Shown piece by piece: positions 10,374 through 23,332 of a stretch of DNA of 64,000 nucleotides. The stretch spans positions 248,001 through 312,000 of the forward strand of contig WTXG01000021.1 in NCBI GenBank assembly GCA_022496185.1, given 5' to 3'. The notes beneath the pieces were generated by a model. That model saw only the letters and a program-made list of their open reading frames with translations. It made no database searches and was not told the DNA's origin. Both the position numbers and the translations under genes were made by a program. Position 1 is the stretch's first letter. Each line of letters begins with the position of its first letter. The DNA is from Multifurca ochricompacta (lineage: Eukaryota; Basidiomycota; Agaricomycetes; Russulales; Russulaceae).

Positions 10374-13300
10374 ATGACAAGAGCGAGAAGGAAAGCTACT
10401 GTAGAACAAAATGAAGCTTCGGCAACCTCTGCAAGTGTCTCCTCGGTGCCCTTTCTCAACAGCAACGCGGGTTCCACCGTTGATACCCCCGCCACAAGCG
10501 GTATAGATGATAAAGATTTCAATTTACATGAGAAGGTCAACGAAAGATCAACGAGGTCAATGACAACGCGCAGGAAGAGGTCTACGGCTGAGATTGATGA
10601 CGAGTATCATTCGGTTTCTGTCCAACCAGCCGCAAAGAGGCGTGCAGTCATGAACACTGTATACGTTGAGATCCCAGTTCGGTCTGCAAACGTGAGTGTG
10701 GGTATTTCCCTGTCTCTGACGGGCTTCGATTGATCGTTATCGCTTATCTCAAGACTTCTAAGAATAAGGGAAAGGGAAAGGGAAGGGGAAAGGGAAGGGG
10801 AAAAGGACCTTCCCATCCGATTAGCGACCTTGAGGATGAAATAGCTCCGGACTCCGACGTTGGCCCCGAATACGATGAGCTCGTGGCCCTTGATGAAGAT
10901 TCCAATGATGAAGACTCGGATTTCGAGGGCAGCGAGCTTGACTCTGAAGATGATGATGACGGCGACGACGACGACGACGGGGGCATCACCCTTCGCAGTC
11001 GGCGGAAGTCGCCCTTCAAGAAGGCTTCACGTGTTACCATCTCGGAATGTGATGATCCTGAAGAGGCAGAAGCAATTATGTTCGACGCTGCCATCCAAGC
11101 GTCTATTCGCGACACCGCGAAAGGGGACGCATCGACAAGCGCAGGTATGGGTGGTCACGTTGTGTCCACACGCGCTGCACGTGCAGCCGCGGCCGCGGAG
11201 CGCCACCTTACCATGGAGCGAGGCGTTCAAATTGATTCGGACGTAGTACCCGATAGTGACTTTGAGGGTGAGGTCCTGATAATGACCGATTTAGAGGACG
11301 AACCCCTCGCACGAAAGGGTAAATCGGATTCAAAGGGCAAGGGCAAGAGCAAAGAGAAAGCAGAGCTTGAGGATGTTCTTTATGATTATCGTGGCGAGAG
11401 AGCTCGCAGACTCGCCAGCGCTCGCTTAGAGAAAAAGGATATAAAGATGTTGGAATCCCAACTCGGCAGGCGCTTGACTCACGTGAGTCCAGCAACAATT
11501 TTTATGGTCTGATTATCGCTTCTCGGCGTTGACTCTGCACTTGTATAGGCAGAGAAGTCTACCCTACAACTGCACAGGCATCACCCCGAGCTTCGCAATG
11601 CATGGGGCGACCTCGAGGCAGCTGTTGGAATTATCGATCCCCAAAAAGCGGAGCAGCCTTCGGGTCTCAAGGTAACCCTCCTGCCCTTCCAGCAAGAATC
11701 GCTCTATTGGATGCGTAGGCAGGAATTCGGTCAGTATTCTGGTGGTCTTCTGGCGGTCAGTCTATACTGCACCTTCTAAAAGGGTCCCCGCGCTTACCCA
11801 AAACCTGATTAGGACGAGATGGGGTAAGCCGACATAAGGAAGGGTTCGTGCTATTATCTGACAGCGTTTCTAGAATGGGTAAGACAATCCAGATGATCGC
11901 TCTCATGGTATCGGGCTCTGCAAAGCCTAATCTGGTCGTGGCGTGCATTTTTTCTTTTTCTTTTTTCGATTTTTGCGATCTTACCTACTTTGCAGTCCGA
12001 CGGTTGCGATCATTCAGTGGCGCAATGAGATTGAGTCTCACACAACTGGCATGAATGTACTCGTTTGGCATGGCGCGTCGCGGATGACCGACCCCAAGGA
12101 ATTGAAGAAATATGATGTAGTCCTCACTACGTATGCTGTGCTCGAGAGCTGCTTCCGCAAGCAGCAGACGGGCTTTAAACGTAAGGCTACGATCATCAAG
12201 GAGAAGTCACCCCTCCACGCTGTCGAATGGGAGCGCATTGTCGTGCGTGAAATATACTGGCTTGTCTCAATGCTTCTAACGTATCAACCCCCATCCCAGC
12301 TTGATGAAGCTCATAACATTAAAGAACGTGCGACGAACACTGCAAAGGCGACCTTTGAGTTGAAAGCGAAGTATCGATGGTGCCTTTCTGGGACGCCACT
12401 CCAAAATCGAGTAGGCGAGCTGTACAGTTTGATCAGGTTCCTGGGCTGCGACCCTTTCTCCCATTATTACTGTGCGTCGTGGTTCCCTTTTTATCTTGTA
12501 TCCTCATTTTTAAGCTGGGTGTCCTCAGGTAAGAAATGCTCGTGTAAGTCATTACACTGGAAGTTCAGCGATAAACGGACATGTGACGGTGTGTCTCCAT
12601 TCGACGTTGAACCTTATGGTTTTGCTAAGTTCCACTTAGATTGCGGACATAGCCCGATGATGCACACCTGTTTCTGGAATAACGAGATTCTTACCCCAAT
12701 TCAGAAGAACGGGATGCTTGGTCCGGGTGCGATAGCATTCAAAAAGCTACGCATTTTGCTGGACCGGATCATGCTGCGACGCACAAAGATACAGCGCGCT
12801 GATGACCTCGGCCTGCCCCCCCGTATGGTCATTGTGCGGCGCGATTATTTCAGTCCGGAAGAAAAGGAGTTGTACCTGAGTCTGTTTTTGGATGCAAAGC
12901 GGCAGTTCAACACATACGTTGGTGCTGGCACACTACTCAACAGTAAGTTTTCGTGCTGCTCCAAATAAAGAAGCGCCCTTCCACACTATGACATTTATAG
13001 ACTATTCCAATGTCTTTAGTCTGATTACGCGGATGCGTCAAATGGCATGCCATCCGGATCTCGTGATTCGCGGCAAGACCAATGCTGGGGTGTTCGGTGA
13101 AGAAGACGGTGAGGCAACTGTATGTCGATTGTGCAATGATATCGCCGAGGACGCCATCCAAGCCAAGTGCCGGCATATCTTTGACCGCGAGTGTATCAAA
13201 CAGTACCTGAACGCGTTATTTGAAGCACACGTATGTTTCGCATCTTTTATTGTTCCGCCCTCATGCCGACACACGGCGTAGCCTGCTTGCCCAGTTTGTC

Positions 13301-14285
13301 ATCTTTCCCTCACAATTGATCTCGAAGCGCCGGCCTTGGAGCTGGAAGTTCCAGCCACTGCGCGTCAGGGCATTCTTGGCCGTTTGAACATCGACTCATG
13401 GCGTTCTAGCTCAAAGATAGAAGCCCTGGTGGAAGAACTAAGCAATTTGCGTAATCAGGACGCAACCACGAAGAGCATTGTATTCAGTCAGTTTGTGAAC
13501 TTTTTGGATTTGATTGCGTTCCGGTTGCAGCGCGCAGGCTTCTCGGTGAATCGGTTTCCCTCATCGATTCGGACCATGGCCTGATGGCGGTGTTTAGATT
13601 TGTCGGCTTGAGGGTACGATGAGCCCTCAGGCGCGAGATGCCACCATCCAGCATTTCAGTAAGTTCTGTGCGTGAGGGGATTGCTGTATCAGCTGATTAC
13701 CTCTAGTGAATAACGTACACGTTACTGTGTTTCTTGTCAGCCTGAAAGCCGGCGGCGTGGCGCTCAATCTGACGGAGGCGTCTCGCGTGTATCTTATGGA
13801 CAGCTGGTGGAACCCGGCGGTCAGCCCTCCCTTTTCTCGTCGACTTTGAATATCTCTGATCAAATTCTTGTTTCACAGGTTGAATTTCGTGAGCACCTGT
13901 GGATTGGTTAATATCTACTCTTAATTCACCTTATACACAGAGGCGATGGATCGTATTCACCGGCTTGGCCAACGTAGACCCGTGCAGGCCATTAAGCTTG
14001 TCATCGAAGATAGTATCGAGAGTCGGATCGTACAGTTGCAAGAGAAGAAGTCAGCGATGGTGGATGCCACTCTCTCAACTGATGATTCGGTGCGTGTGCA
14101 TCCACAATTGTCCCCCCGGAGTACAAGGCTGATGGTCATATGTCACTTCAGGCGATGGGCCGACTTACACCTGAAGATGTACGTCTTTCCCCTTCTGTGC
14201 GTGGATGCCAAAACTGACTCAGGGCAATTTTCAGCTTTCATTCTTATTTAGAGTATTCTTGGTCTCCCATTCATCGATGAAGTAA
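10374..14285 (+). CDS. RAD16: RAD16-type SNF2 helicase/ATPase with RING finger (global-genome nucleotide excision repair)
   Basis: About 17 exons; nearly every junction resolves with GT-AG introns of roughly 50-75 nt. Start is ATG 10374; the open frame just upstream has only a TTG. The N-terminus is basic and acidic by turns, with a KGKGKGRG repeat from GGGAAA codons (about 10760-10805). SNF2 motif I DEMGMGKT is split by the intron near 11824-11873. [13 protein letters not shown] (motif II) starts at 12301, followed by [12 protein letters not shown]. The cysteine-rich insert typical of RAD16 ([17 protein letters not shown], then [17 protein letters not shown]) follows. A RING finger starts CRLCND and ends CPVCH at about 13290. 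The C-terminal helicase lobe contains [24 protein letters not shown] and [13 protein letters not shown]. The final exon ends LSFLFR plus a short tail, close to the yeast ending. Yeast Rad16 acts with Rad7 as a damage-recognition ATPase/E3 on non-transcribed DNA. Confidence 0.93.
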
Positions 14286-14557
14286 TCATAACTGATGCAT
14301 GTCCTTTACAGCTGTGAGGGGTACTCTGGCGTCAAGTTTGGTTCACCCGAACTATTATATATATTTCCATTCTACAGCACCTTATTTTTCCAATAGTCTC
14401 CATCATCAATATCTCTATACGTCTGCTATTAAATGTTTTTTAGATGTAGTAGTGTGACATTATTATTAGTCACGGGACACGTGTCACTTGCTTGTGTGTC
14501 ATGCCACACTCAGCGTATTCAAATTCAACATTCATTCATTCAACAAACTTGAACGCC

Positions 14558-16237
14558 ATGGCCGTTATGTCTGAAAAAACTCAAGATATTGCCAGAATTC
14601 TGAATAATTTACAAATACCCTCCAATTTTACGCGGTATGAGGCCTTGGATGACGAGGTAGTCATTGCCCATCTTAACGGATGGAAAGTCAACGCTTTCGA
14701 CGTATTAAAGGACCTTCGCGGAATGCTTGTTAATAGACGAGCTGAGGTTCGAGAATCGGATCTCATCTATACTTGTGCAGCATTCCAGGGAGATGGCGAT
14801 TGGACTTCTGAGGACATGGGTGCTTTATCATCTGGCAAGCGCTCGACGTATGCCCGTACCTGACAATGACTCAAGGAGAGCCCTCAGAAATTCTAGGGTT
14901 GGGGGGCGGGCCTTCCTCGCTTCTCCTGGAGGAAGTTTTGGTGGAACGCGTGAAACCAATATTCCGAGCAAATCCTCATCCCTTGCTGAATCCTAAAACT
15001 GGCCGGAAGATACCTCGCACAGCAGGGGGCTATGCGGCTACCCAGGATGCATATGAGGAACAGGTATGGAAAGAGAACCCTGGGGTGGGCAACGTTCTCC
15101 TTTGGTGTGTCCAACGAATTGATGTATGGTCTCATACATTGTTGGCCTCGGCCTGTACTGAGCTTTGGTCATGGCAGACTGATGCGTATGAGAACCTATG
15201 GTACCTTGTCGTGCCTCCGATGATGACACTTTTGGATGATTTCGAAGCAAAGTATAAGCTTTTGGGTATCCAGGTTGTCAACGTGATGCTTGAGCATGCG
15301 CCGCCCTCGCTTCTTAGCCGCACTGGGATATCAGAACTCATTCTCACTGTGTGGCTTTGCACTTCATATAGGTCCTACACGCTTTCTGACCCGTATACAG
15401 TCCCTAAATCGCGCCCTCACTTTCCTTCACTCACCCCATACGCCTGCTATATTGCGGGCCGCAATTCCTACTACAGTGGGGGTTATAGAGAGGACAACCG
15501 AGGCTGGTTCTGAGCAGCGCTTTGCTCAGTTCTGTAGGTTGTTGGGTGATGGCGTGATCGGCAGCGTTTGGATGTATAGCTCGGAGGATGCGGATGCGGT
15601 GGTGGCAAGTGTCGACGCGTTGCCCATTGTGGTATGCGCGCTCGGAATAGGTGCCACACGATATATGAAGGTACGTTCTACTACCATCAAAAGCTGGTCG
15701 AGGGTTGACCAGGTGTTAGGCGTTGATTCCGCAGCTCACACACTCGCTGCATCCCATTCCTTATAAGAAGCCTCACATAGCACTTCAGCTCTCTTCGCTT
15801 CATGCGTTGAAGATAGTCATCCAAGTATGTGCTCAGCGCATAAATAATTGGAAAGGTACGATCGTCGAGGGTCTGGGGAAATGTTGGGTCGGGCTCTGGG
15901 ACGCAAACAAGACAGATGAAGGTATGTTCTATTGCAAGCCCATATATCTGGGTGCAGAGTCTGATGAGAAAGTTATCAGAGTCAGAGCAACTAAGGCAAG
16001 CATTGAGGAACGTGTGCGTCGAGCTATGGAAGGTGGCTCCGAATGTTCGCGACGTGAGTGCGCTATTTATTTATTTTTCCGCGGTGATAAAGACTGTTTA
16101 GAATCGTGTAGGAGTATACCAGATTGTTGGCATTGGACTCGAAAATATTCGAAAAACTCGTTGGCGATTTAACCGATCCTCACCTTACGAAGGGAGATGA
16201 ATCACACGCGGTTGACTCTTCAGAACGGACGAATTAG
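14558..16237 (+). CDS. TTI2: TTI2-like protein (TTT complex, PIKK maturation)
   Basis: Six exons (14558-14819, 14876-15348, 15401-15670, 15720-15921, 15980-16053, 16112-16237) give exactly 468 residues. The protein is mostly helical and repeat-like. The block VVPPMMTLLDDFEAKYKLLG followed by RTGISELILT matches my memory of the Tti2 family (PF10521). Tti2 binds Tel2 and Tti1 in the cytoplasmic co-chaperone complex that stabilises ATM/ATR/TOR kinases. The family is poorly conserved, so the call rests on that block, length and end of protein. Two starts are possible: ATG 14501 or ATG 14558; the latter has the better context (GCCATGG). The intergenic spacer from RAD16 is only about 270 bp. Confidence 0.68.
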
Positions 16238-16656
16238 ACTTAGTGTAATGCCGGGAGCGATCACTGGCACCTATTATGTCTTGTACTGGGGCTTTGCTGT
16301 GAGGCGCCTAGCGCCCTTTTTTGCATTAGGACATAGTATACATCACCATCACAGAGAGAGATGAGCCCATGGGAAAGAATCTGGATGGCAACGACACAAT
16401 CCCCCTCACTCGCTTCAAGTTTCACTCGGCCAACTGACTTGGCAGGATTTCTCAAAACCTATACCCGTACTGTTCCTTGCGTGGGTATGGATAGGAACGG
16501 ATCAAAAGTATGGGAACCATCAGTATGTATAAAAGGCAGCAGATTGTAGGGCCGCGCAGCACTACGCTACGCTAAATACAGTACCATCTGACGTGCCTGG
16601 TCTACGATTCCATCTCTGTACAACACTGTACACCATTCGTCGTCTCATCCCTCATT
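16238..16656. other. intergenic, TTI2 3' end / amidase promoter
   Basis: 419 bp with no gene-like frame. A TATA-like TATAAAAGG lies at about 16527-16535, about 125 bp upstream of the amidase ATG, and is a reasonable core promoter candidate. Confidence 0.4.
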
Positions 16657-18778
16657 ATGGCTACCACTTGGGAGGATCTCGCTGCAGAAAAGAAAAGGCG
16701 TCAAGCTGCATCCATCCCAAAGGAGTGGTTGATTACCCTACCCACGGATGATGTATTGGATGTGACAAACATTCCTGCCAACTGTGGTCTGTTATCGCCG
16801 CTCGAGCTGGAGATAACGGAGACCAGGGAGGCTGCTACTATACTCAGCAAGGTCGCAAGTGGAGAATGGTCGTCCGTTCAGGTCGCGACAGCGTTTTGCA
16901 AAAGGGCAGTCATTGCCCATCAAGTTGTACGTCAACCGCCTTTCCTGCCCTTCCAGTGTTGTTCTCACCTCCTACGCACAATTCCCAGACAAATTGCCTT
17001 ACAGAGATTTTCATTGACCGCGCCCTCCAGAGGGCCGCCTGGCTTGATGAGCAGCTGAGATCTACTGGGAAGGTTGTCGGCCCACTGCACGGCCTTCCAA
17101 TCTCCCTCAAGGACCAGATAAGTATCGAAGGGCTAGAGACTACTATGGGTGCGTGAATCGTATCTGCGATCGGGTTCGACAGTACCGTAATTTTTATGGG
17201 TGTTTCAGGGTATGCCTCGTGGGTCGGTAAAGTGGCAGAACGTGATGCTACTCTGGCTGAAATTTTGGTCGAATGTGGGGCTGTTCTGTACGTTCGCACC
17301 AACGTACCGCAAACGCTCATGGTAGGGTTTGGAAAACATTGCCTAATCCAACTGTGCTTAACGTTGTGCTAGTGGCCGGAGACCTACAATCTTTTGTTCG
17401 GCCGGACTGTCAATCCTGCCAATCGCACCTTGACCTGTGGTGGGTCTTCTGGGGGAGAGGGAGCTCTTCTTGGGGTCAGAGGGAGTATTCTGGGAGTCGG
17501 CTCTGATATTGGCGGGTAGGTTTTACCGTCGGTGACGTCTCAATCTCACCACTCGCCGGTTTATTAGATCCATCCGCATTCCAGCAGCGATGAATGGGGT
17601 ATACGGCTTCCGGCCTTCCTTTCACCGCATTCCTTATGATGGCTCTGCAAATTCGCTAGGAGGCCAGGACTCCCTCCCATCTGTTCTTGGGCCACTCTCC
17701 ACGGATCTTGGTGGCATTAAATTATTTATGCAGGCTGTTATTGGCCAGCGACCATGGTTGAAGGACCCTCTTTCTCTCAGAAAGCATTGGGACGAGGACG
17801 AATATCGTCTCATAGAACATGGTGGTGGAAAGAAGCTCACCTTCGGTATTCTCTGGAATGATGGCCTCGTTCTCCCGCATCCCCCAATTATCCGTGCACT
17901 CGAAATAACCAAAAATACATTAATCGCTGCAGGCCACGAAGGTAGGCATTATCTCTAGTCATCTCTTAAATATCCTCTAAACCTCTTGCAGTGATCGACT
18001 GGAAACCCTACAAGCACGACGAACTTTATGAAGTGACCGTAAGCACAGGTTTTCGTATTACGCCATATTTACACTGAGTATTCATCCTTTACAGAAAGGT
18101 ATCTGGGCAGCAGCTGGGGATGCGGACTACAAGGCCGTTGTGTCCCAAACAGGCGAGCCACTTTTGAAGAGCATGGGAGCCACCAATTCTCCAGAACCGG
18201 CCGCGTATATCAAAAGCACTGGTATCTCCGCTTTCGAGCTTTTCAAAATTCAGAAGAAACGAGCGTTGCTCCGGAAGGAATATCTTGATTATTGGCAGAG
18301 TACGAAGGCGTTAACTTCCACGGGGCGCCCCGTAGACGCCATAATATCTCCTGTTGCACCGTTCCCACCACCCCCGCACGGAAAGAACACGTACGTGTGT
18401 GTTCTCTCACTCTATCGCAGGTGGTCTCACACTTTCTACAGTAGCGCCGAGTACACACTCATCTGGAATGTACTGGATTATCCAGCTTGCGTTTTCCCAG
18501 TCACTAAGGTAGATCCCGTACTTGACAAACCCAAGCCAGCACATGCATTCCTGAGCAAGGTAGACCAAAAGATATATGGCTTTGTACGATGCTTGCGTCT
18601 ATGACTTCCCAGTACTGATCACCGGTATCGTTTAGATGACTCACCCGAAACATTCAAAAACGCTCCTGTTGGACTCCAGCTTGTGGGGCGCTCTCAGGAA
18701 GATGAGGCCGTCATCGCCATGACGGAGATTGTTGATGCTGCACTTAAAGCAACATTTCAGGATAAACCGAGGCTGTGA
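16657..18778 (+). CDS. amidase signature family hydrolase (acetamidase/fatty-acid-amide-hydrolase type)
   Basis: Start ATG 16657; stop TGA 18776-18778; about eight exons. The Ser-cisSer-Lys catalytic machinery is visible: PISLKDQ supplies the Lys; GGSSGGEGALLG supplies the cis-Ser region; GSDIGGSIRIPAAMNG (split by the intron ending about 17567) supplies the nucleophile Ser. Overall layout resembles fungal AmdS-like amidases that release ammonia from small amides; no signal peptide is seen, so cytosolic action is likely. Substrate cannot be read from sequence. The last intron (about 18583-18635) does not join in frame with a standard GT donor: either a non-canonical donor or one missing base. 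The final exon carries DDSPETFKNAPVGLQLVG, typical of the family C-terminus. Confidence 0.9.
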
Positions 18779-19177
18779 AAAGAAGGATAGGGAGTACATG
18801 TTTAAATGTATGAACTGGTAGCATGCATCAGGTGTCTGTATTCTTGGCTGTATTCGTAAAGTCATATCTGGTCTGCCATGCATCCCCGAAGCCTCCGAAA
18901 CGTTAAAGAGGCTTCCTGTGAGAGTCCTCTCATATAATTCACTGATCTTATTCGCATGTTTTTCGTTTTCGCGAGAGTGTGTGAGTTTGACGCGACACGC
19001 AAACGCGAAAACTGTCACTGGTGGTAGAAATGGCAAGTGGCGTGTATTATTTTGCTCCTCATACCGTCTAACACCGTAAAAACTAGGACGCTGAGGTCCC
19101 TTATTTCTTGGAGGACAACATACATACGCTAGAGTCAGGTCATCCTCGGGCTCGATTCAATCTCTTTCTCGTCCTCA
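18779..19177. other. intergenic between amidase and HEM12
   Basis: About 400 bp without a supportable gene. The stretch immediately before 19178 should contain the HEM12 promoter; no clear motif is seen. Confidence 0.4.
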
Positions 19178-20531
19178 ATGGTCGAACTACCAGACTGGAG
19201 TCCACAAGAGCCCCTTCTCAACAAAGATTTCCCACCGTTGAAAAATGATCTTATTCTCCGGGCAGCAAGAGGTGTGTTTCATTGTATTCTTATGTTCTTT
19301 TTACCAACTAATACCACCCTTGTCCCCAAGGCGAAGAAACAGAGCGTGCGCCAGTCTGGGTGATGCGCCAAGCGGGACGTTACCTTCCGGGTATGTGGTG
19401 ACGTCTTATAGCAAGCTTGCCCTTATCGATACAATCTTTAAAACCAAACAAAATTTAAAGAGTTCCGTGCTGTTCGTGCTGAGCACGAGTTCTTCGAGAT
19501 CTGTCGGACGCCTTCCCTTGCGTGCGAGGTCACCCTCCAGCCAATAAGGCGGTATCCTGGCCTCATCGATGCGGCCATCATTTTCAGTGACATCTCGTCG
19601 TCCCGCAAGCTATGGGCATGGAAGTCCTCATGAACCCCGCCCCATTCTTCCCCGCGCCGCTTGACACGCCTGCGGATCTTGCGCGCCTGCGCGTGAATGT
19701 CGACGTGCAAAAGGAGCTCGGCTATGTCTTTGCAGCTATCACGCGCACACGACATGGACTTGGCGGAGAGGTCCCACTAATCGGCTTTTGTGGCGCGCCG
19801 TGGACTCTGTTCTCGTACATGGTCGAGGGAGGCGGTTCCAAAACGCTCCAAAAAGCTAAAACATGGTTATTCAAATATCCAAAGGAGAGCAAGGCGCTCC
19901 TTGCACGAATCGCAGACATCTGCGTCGACTTTCTCGTCGGTCAGGTCGATGCTGGCGCTCAAGTAAGTCGTGCGTAACCTTCACATGCACATACACTCTT
20001 CCCTTTTTTGGAGCCCTTGTCTGATGGTTGATGATAATCTCTGAAGTTGCTGCAAGTGTTCGACTCATGGGCAGGTGAACTATCCCCGGATGACTTTACA
20101 GAGTATGCGCTTCCGCCGCTGCAGCATATAGCTTTGTCCGTCCACGCACACCTCGAGAAACTACATCTCCCCGCTGTTTCCCTTATCCTTTTTGCGAAGG
20201 GTGCCAACGCACCTGCCTCCCTTGCAGCGGCTTCCGCGGCTGGCTATGACGTGCTTGGTCTCGACTGGTGTGTCACACCGGGAGATGCGCGTGCTGCGGC
20301 ATCAAACAAAGCGCTACAAGGAAACCTCGATCCCGCCCTGCTGTACGGGGGGCACGAGGCCATTGAAAACGGTGTACGTCGCATGTGTGCCGCGTTCTGT
20401 GCGGGGACAGCCCGCCCAGAGGGTGGATTGCAAATCTCGGGCACGGAATTACACCTGGTGTTGATCCGGATGATCTCAAGTGGTTCTTTGAGTGTGTGCA
20501 CAAGTATTCGACACGTGCAGTGGTGCCATAA
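19178..20531 (+). CDS. HEM12: uroporphyrinogen decarboxylase (heme biosynthesis), with two apparent one-base deletions
   Basis: Converts uroporphyrinogen III to coproporphyrinogen III in the cytosol. The family signature is unmistakable: [14 protein letters not shown], then [63 protein letters not shown] and [10 protein letters not shown]. The catalytic-pocket Arg and Asp residues lie in the RQAGRYLP and IIFSDI blocks. Introns follow at about 19271-19329, 19391-19458 and 19962-20046. The frame breaks twice: near 19593, after IIFSDI, one base is missing before the [13 protein letters not shown] continuation; near 20420, one base is missing before a block ending in [16 protein letters not shown], which closes at TAA 20529-20531. 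Everything else is full length and well conserved. Because the enzyme is normally single copy and essential, missing bases in the consensus are more likely than a true pseudogene. Confidence 0.93.
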
Positions 20532-20903
20532 TAGAAAAGAGGAGAGGATTGGAAGTTGGAAGAGTGTGTATAGGATAGCTGGGTAGTTATACATCGGATG
20601 TGCAGGTGTAGATGTATAGGTAGGTATCACACGTGAGCGGGATCGCAGATGCCTCGCCGGAACGTACGTACGTACGTATACGTCCAATCAAAGGGTCGCC
20701 AGAGCTAAATATAACAGACAAATATATAAATCTGATGAAATGAAAAACGCGGGTGAGATGCAGGATATAGTTGGTGAAGCGGGGAGGCGGATTGGTGGAA
20801 GTCCATGCGAAGTACGATGCTGCGAACCATGCGGAAAGTGAAATCATGATAAAAGAGAGGAACAGCAAGTCGAGTTCAAGCCATGAGCTATCCCGGGCCA
20901 AAG
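20532..20903. other. intergenic between convergent HEM12 and CDC14
   Basis: 372 bp between two 3' ends. Holds a short TACG tandem repeat (about 20663-20680). No gene recognised. Confidence 0.45.
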
Positions 20904-23332
20904 TCATGCGACGACATCCGCCGCACTAAAGCTACTGCGCCGTCGCCTCACGCTTCGAAGACCGGGTCGCTCGCCCTTGTTATTTCCGGGCTTGACCACG
21001 GCGCTCACGCCATTCTTCATCCACTCGTTGGCATTGGCCCGTGGTGCGGGGACCTTAAGTGAACCAAGATTACTGACGGATGCATGGTGCCCATGGACAG
21101 GGCGTTTCGGCACAAGCGTTGGTAGTCTCGACGGAGAAGGCGAAGCTGGGCGGGCTGTGCGACGGGGTGCGGGAAGTGTTGGAACTTTTTGCAGAACGCG
21201 TGCAGACGTCGCATTCGCAAGTCTTGGGATCTTGTTTGGTGGGGCGTTTACATTTGCCTTATTCGCAACGGTGCTGAGTATCTTTCCAGGCTTGCATGCT
21301 GCTGCTGCTGCGGAGCGTGTTACTCGCGTCGGCCGTTGCTCGGAGGCAGTGACTTTGGCAACACCTGTCTTAGGAAGTGTCCGAGACTTGTAGCGCGTGA
21401 CTGGCTGGGCTGCCCCCAGTGCAGGTAGTACATCTCCACCCTCATCTCCCATTTCGTCGTCGGATGAATCAGTGGCGACTCGTTTCGCGTTCGGTGTCTT
21501 GCGAGGTTGCCCAGGGGGAGCTGCTGCGCGAGCACGGGCGGAAGCTGCAGCAACATGTTTGCTCGGCGTGACAGGTGGTACTATAGTCGCCCCAGTAACG
21601 ATGGGAGCTGCGTCCATGGGAACGTTCTCTGTGTCGGTTTCGGCTGGTGGCGTGACTGGTGCAACTATTGGAGCAATGGCAAGTGGTGCCGCTGTTTGTG
21701 TCCGCCGCATCTCGTCCGCAGCTGCCCACTTTACCCACTCAAGTTGCTTGACGTACATAAATTGTTGCTGTGGACCAACTACGCATCCAGGGCGCACGAT
21801 GCGCATGAAGGCAATTGCTTCGCTCGCTGTAAATCCATACTTCCAGATGAGGTACGCGCCAATGAGGGTGCCTGTCCGCCCGAGGCCGGCTTTGCACTAC
21901 TCGCTCACAAAATTGGTAAGTAATGTGCTGGAGGCGCGGAGGACATACATGAACTGCTACGACCCCACCGGCCTGAATGATCTCGTCAGAGACATCAATG
22001 AACTGCCGTACAATTTCGTCAGACGGATTAGTACCGTCATCAAAGTACAATTCCATGTGGTTTATGCCTCGCTCGAGGAATGTCTGGCGGTCGTATAGCG
22101 GGTTGTTCAATCGGATGACGATCTTGATATTACGCTGCTCAAAGTATTCGAGGCAGTTTTGAAATGGCGTTGGCAGCTTACGTTGCAGTGCAAGATCGCG
22201 CTGCTTGACACCCTTTGCGGGAGAAGCCAAAGCTCCTGTCGACGACGCTTGGCCTTTCGCATCCTTCTGGTTCTTGATCCATCCAGGGTCCATGGGTGAT
22301 GCGAGGGCAATAAAGTGGGGCGAGATCCAATTCCAGTCACCGTTCTCCACCTTCTCGTAGTACTCGTACTCGTTGACATCAAACTCATTGAGGTCACAGA
22401 GTCCATTCTGCATCGCTTTGTACATGCCCCAAAGACAGTCCTGGATGTTCAGATTAAAGTCGGACCGTCCGCGGCCGGCGTCACGGAAGGGCATGAACTC
22501 AAGCTCTGCTATGGGTTGAAAAGCCTCCCAGGGCGCGCGCTGCTGCACAATCAACTGAAAAAAAAGTGAGATAAGGAAATTGGAAAATAAATCGTGCCAT
22601 ACGGAAAAGAGAGCCATAAGGAGGGCGGCATTAGCTTTGCGCTGAGGGTCATCGGATGTGTAAAGTACTAAGCGGTGGGAGGCAAGTTCTTCGTCCTAAA
22701 GTGGGGTATGAGTATCCATAAGCGAGCATTGGATAGAAGACGGGTGGCCTGGCGGATAACAATAGCAGAACAAGCAACCCCAGAGAGTGAGGGTGAGAGT
22801 GAGGGTGAGGGTGAGGTTGAGATGAACTACACTATAGCAACCCGTTGAATGATCCTGGCAAGTGACCAAACGGTGTGGCAACTTTTTGGGGATGATTCTT
22901 CATCGGTTCTGTATCTCCCAACTCCGCACCCCATTCACTGGGCATGGGACGTTGCGCATATGGGATATAGTGATGACCCACTTACAATTAGTAGTGAATG
23001 GATGTAGATGCAGGCCTTATAAACCATAGCGACGTTGAGAGGACCCCAGTCTTGAAAGAAGGACATATACATGAGTTGATCATCAATGGTAAAGTAGTAA
23101 TGCTTGGTCGGTTCTGAGGATTCGGCAGGGGGTGTGCGTATTCCGCGGACATCGACTTGTTCTAGTTGAAAGCCTGGGTCATTGAGGGTCTCCTGTTTGG
23201 GTGGCGGATGAGGAAAGGTGGTAAAGTAGAGTCTGCACGTGGATGGATGAGCTCAAGCGCGCTTTTCCGATAAATCTAAACAGGTACAGACCTGTCGTCA
23301 AAACGGCAGAGTGGTTCGCACTTTGGAGCCAT
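20904..23332 (-). CDS. CDC14: CDC14 dual-specificity phosphatase
   Basis: Five exons (23292-23332, 22986-23232, 22603-22695, 21949-22554, 20904-21896) sum to 1980 nt, 659 residues. N-terminal domain A blocks: FDDRLYFTTF, FTIDDQLMYMSFFQDWGPLN, VAMVYKACIYIH. Catalytic domain: IKIVIRLNNPLYD, then VAVH|CKAGLGRTGTLIGAY. The P-loop HCxxxxxR is completed exactly across the intron at 21897-21948, with Cys the first codon of the last exon. The FMRIVRPGCVVGPQQQF block follows. CDC14 dephosphorylates CDK sites at mitotic exit and in septation and DNA repair. The C-terminal ~250 residues are Ala/Pro/Ser-rich and basic with several SP/TP sites, a likely regulatory and nucleolar-localising tail. Intron 22696-22985 is 290 nt, far longer than its neighbours, and contains a GGGTGA-type repeat. 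Confidence 0.94.

Noticed and set aside
19178..20531. HEM12 as a true pseudogene
   Set aside because: Outside two one-base losses the gene is complete and conserved, and neighbouring essential genes show the same kind of loss. Kept as CDS with a caveat.
20663..20690. TACG repeat as a regulatory hairpin or terminator
   Set aside because: Short self-complementary simple repeat; nothing else supports a function.
20977..22098. Long + strand open frames opposite CDC14
   Set aside because: They mirror the Ala/Pro-rich CDC14 tail and catalytic exons; no family signature in these frames.
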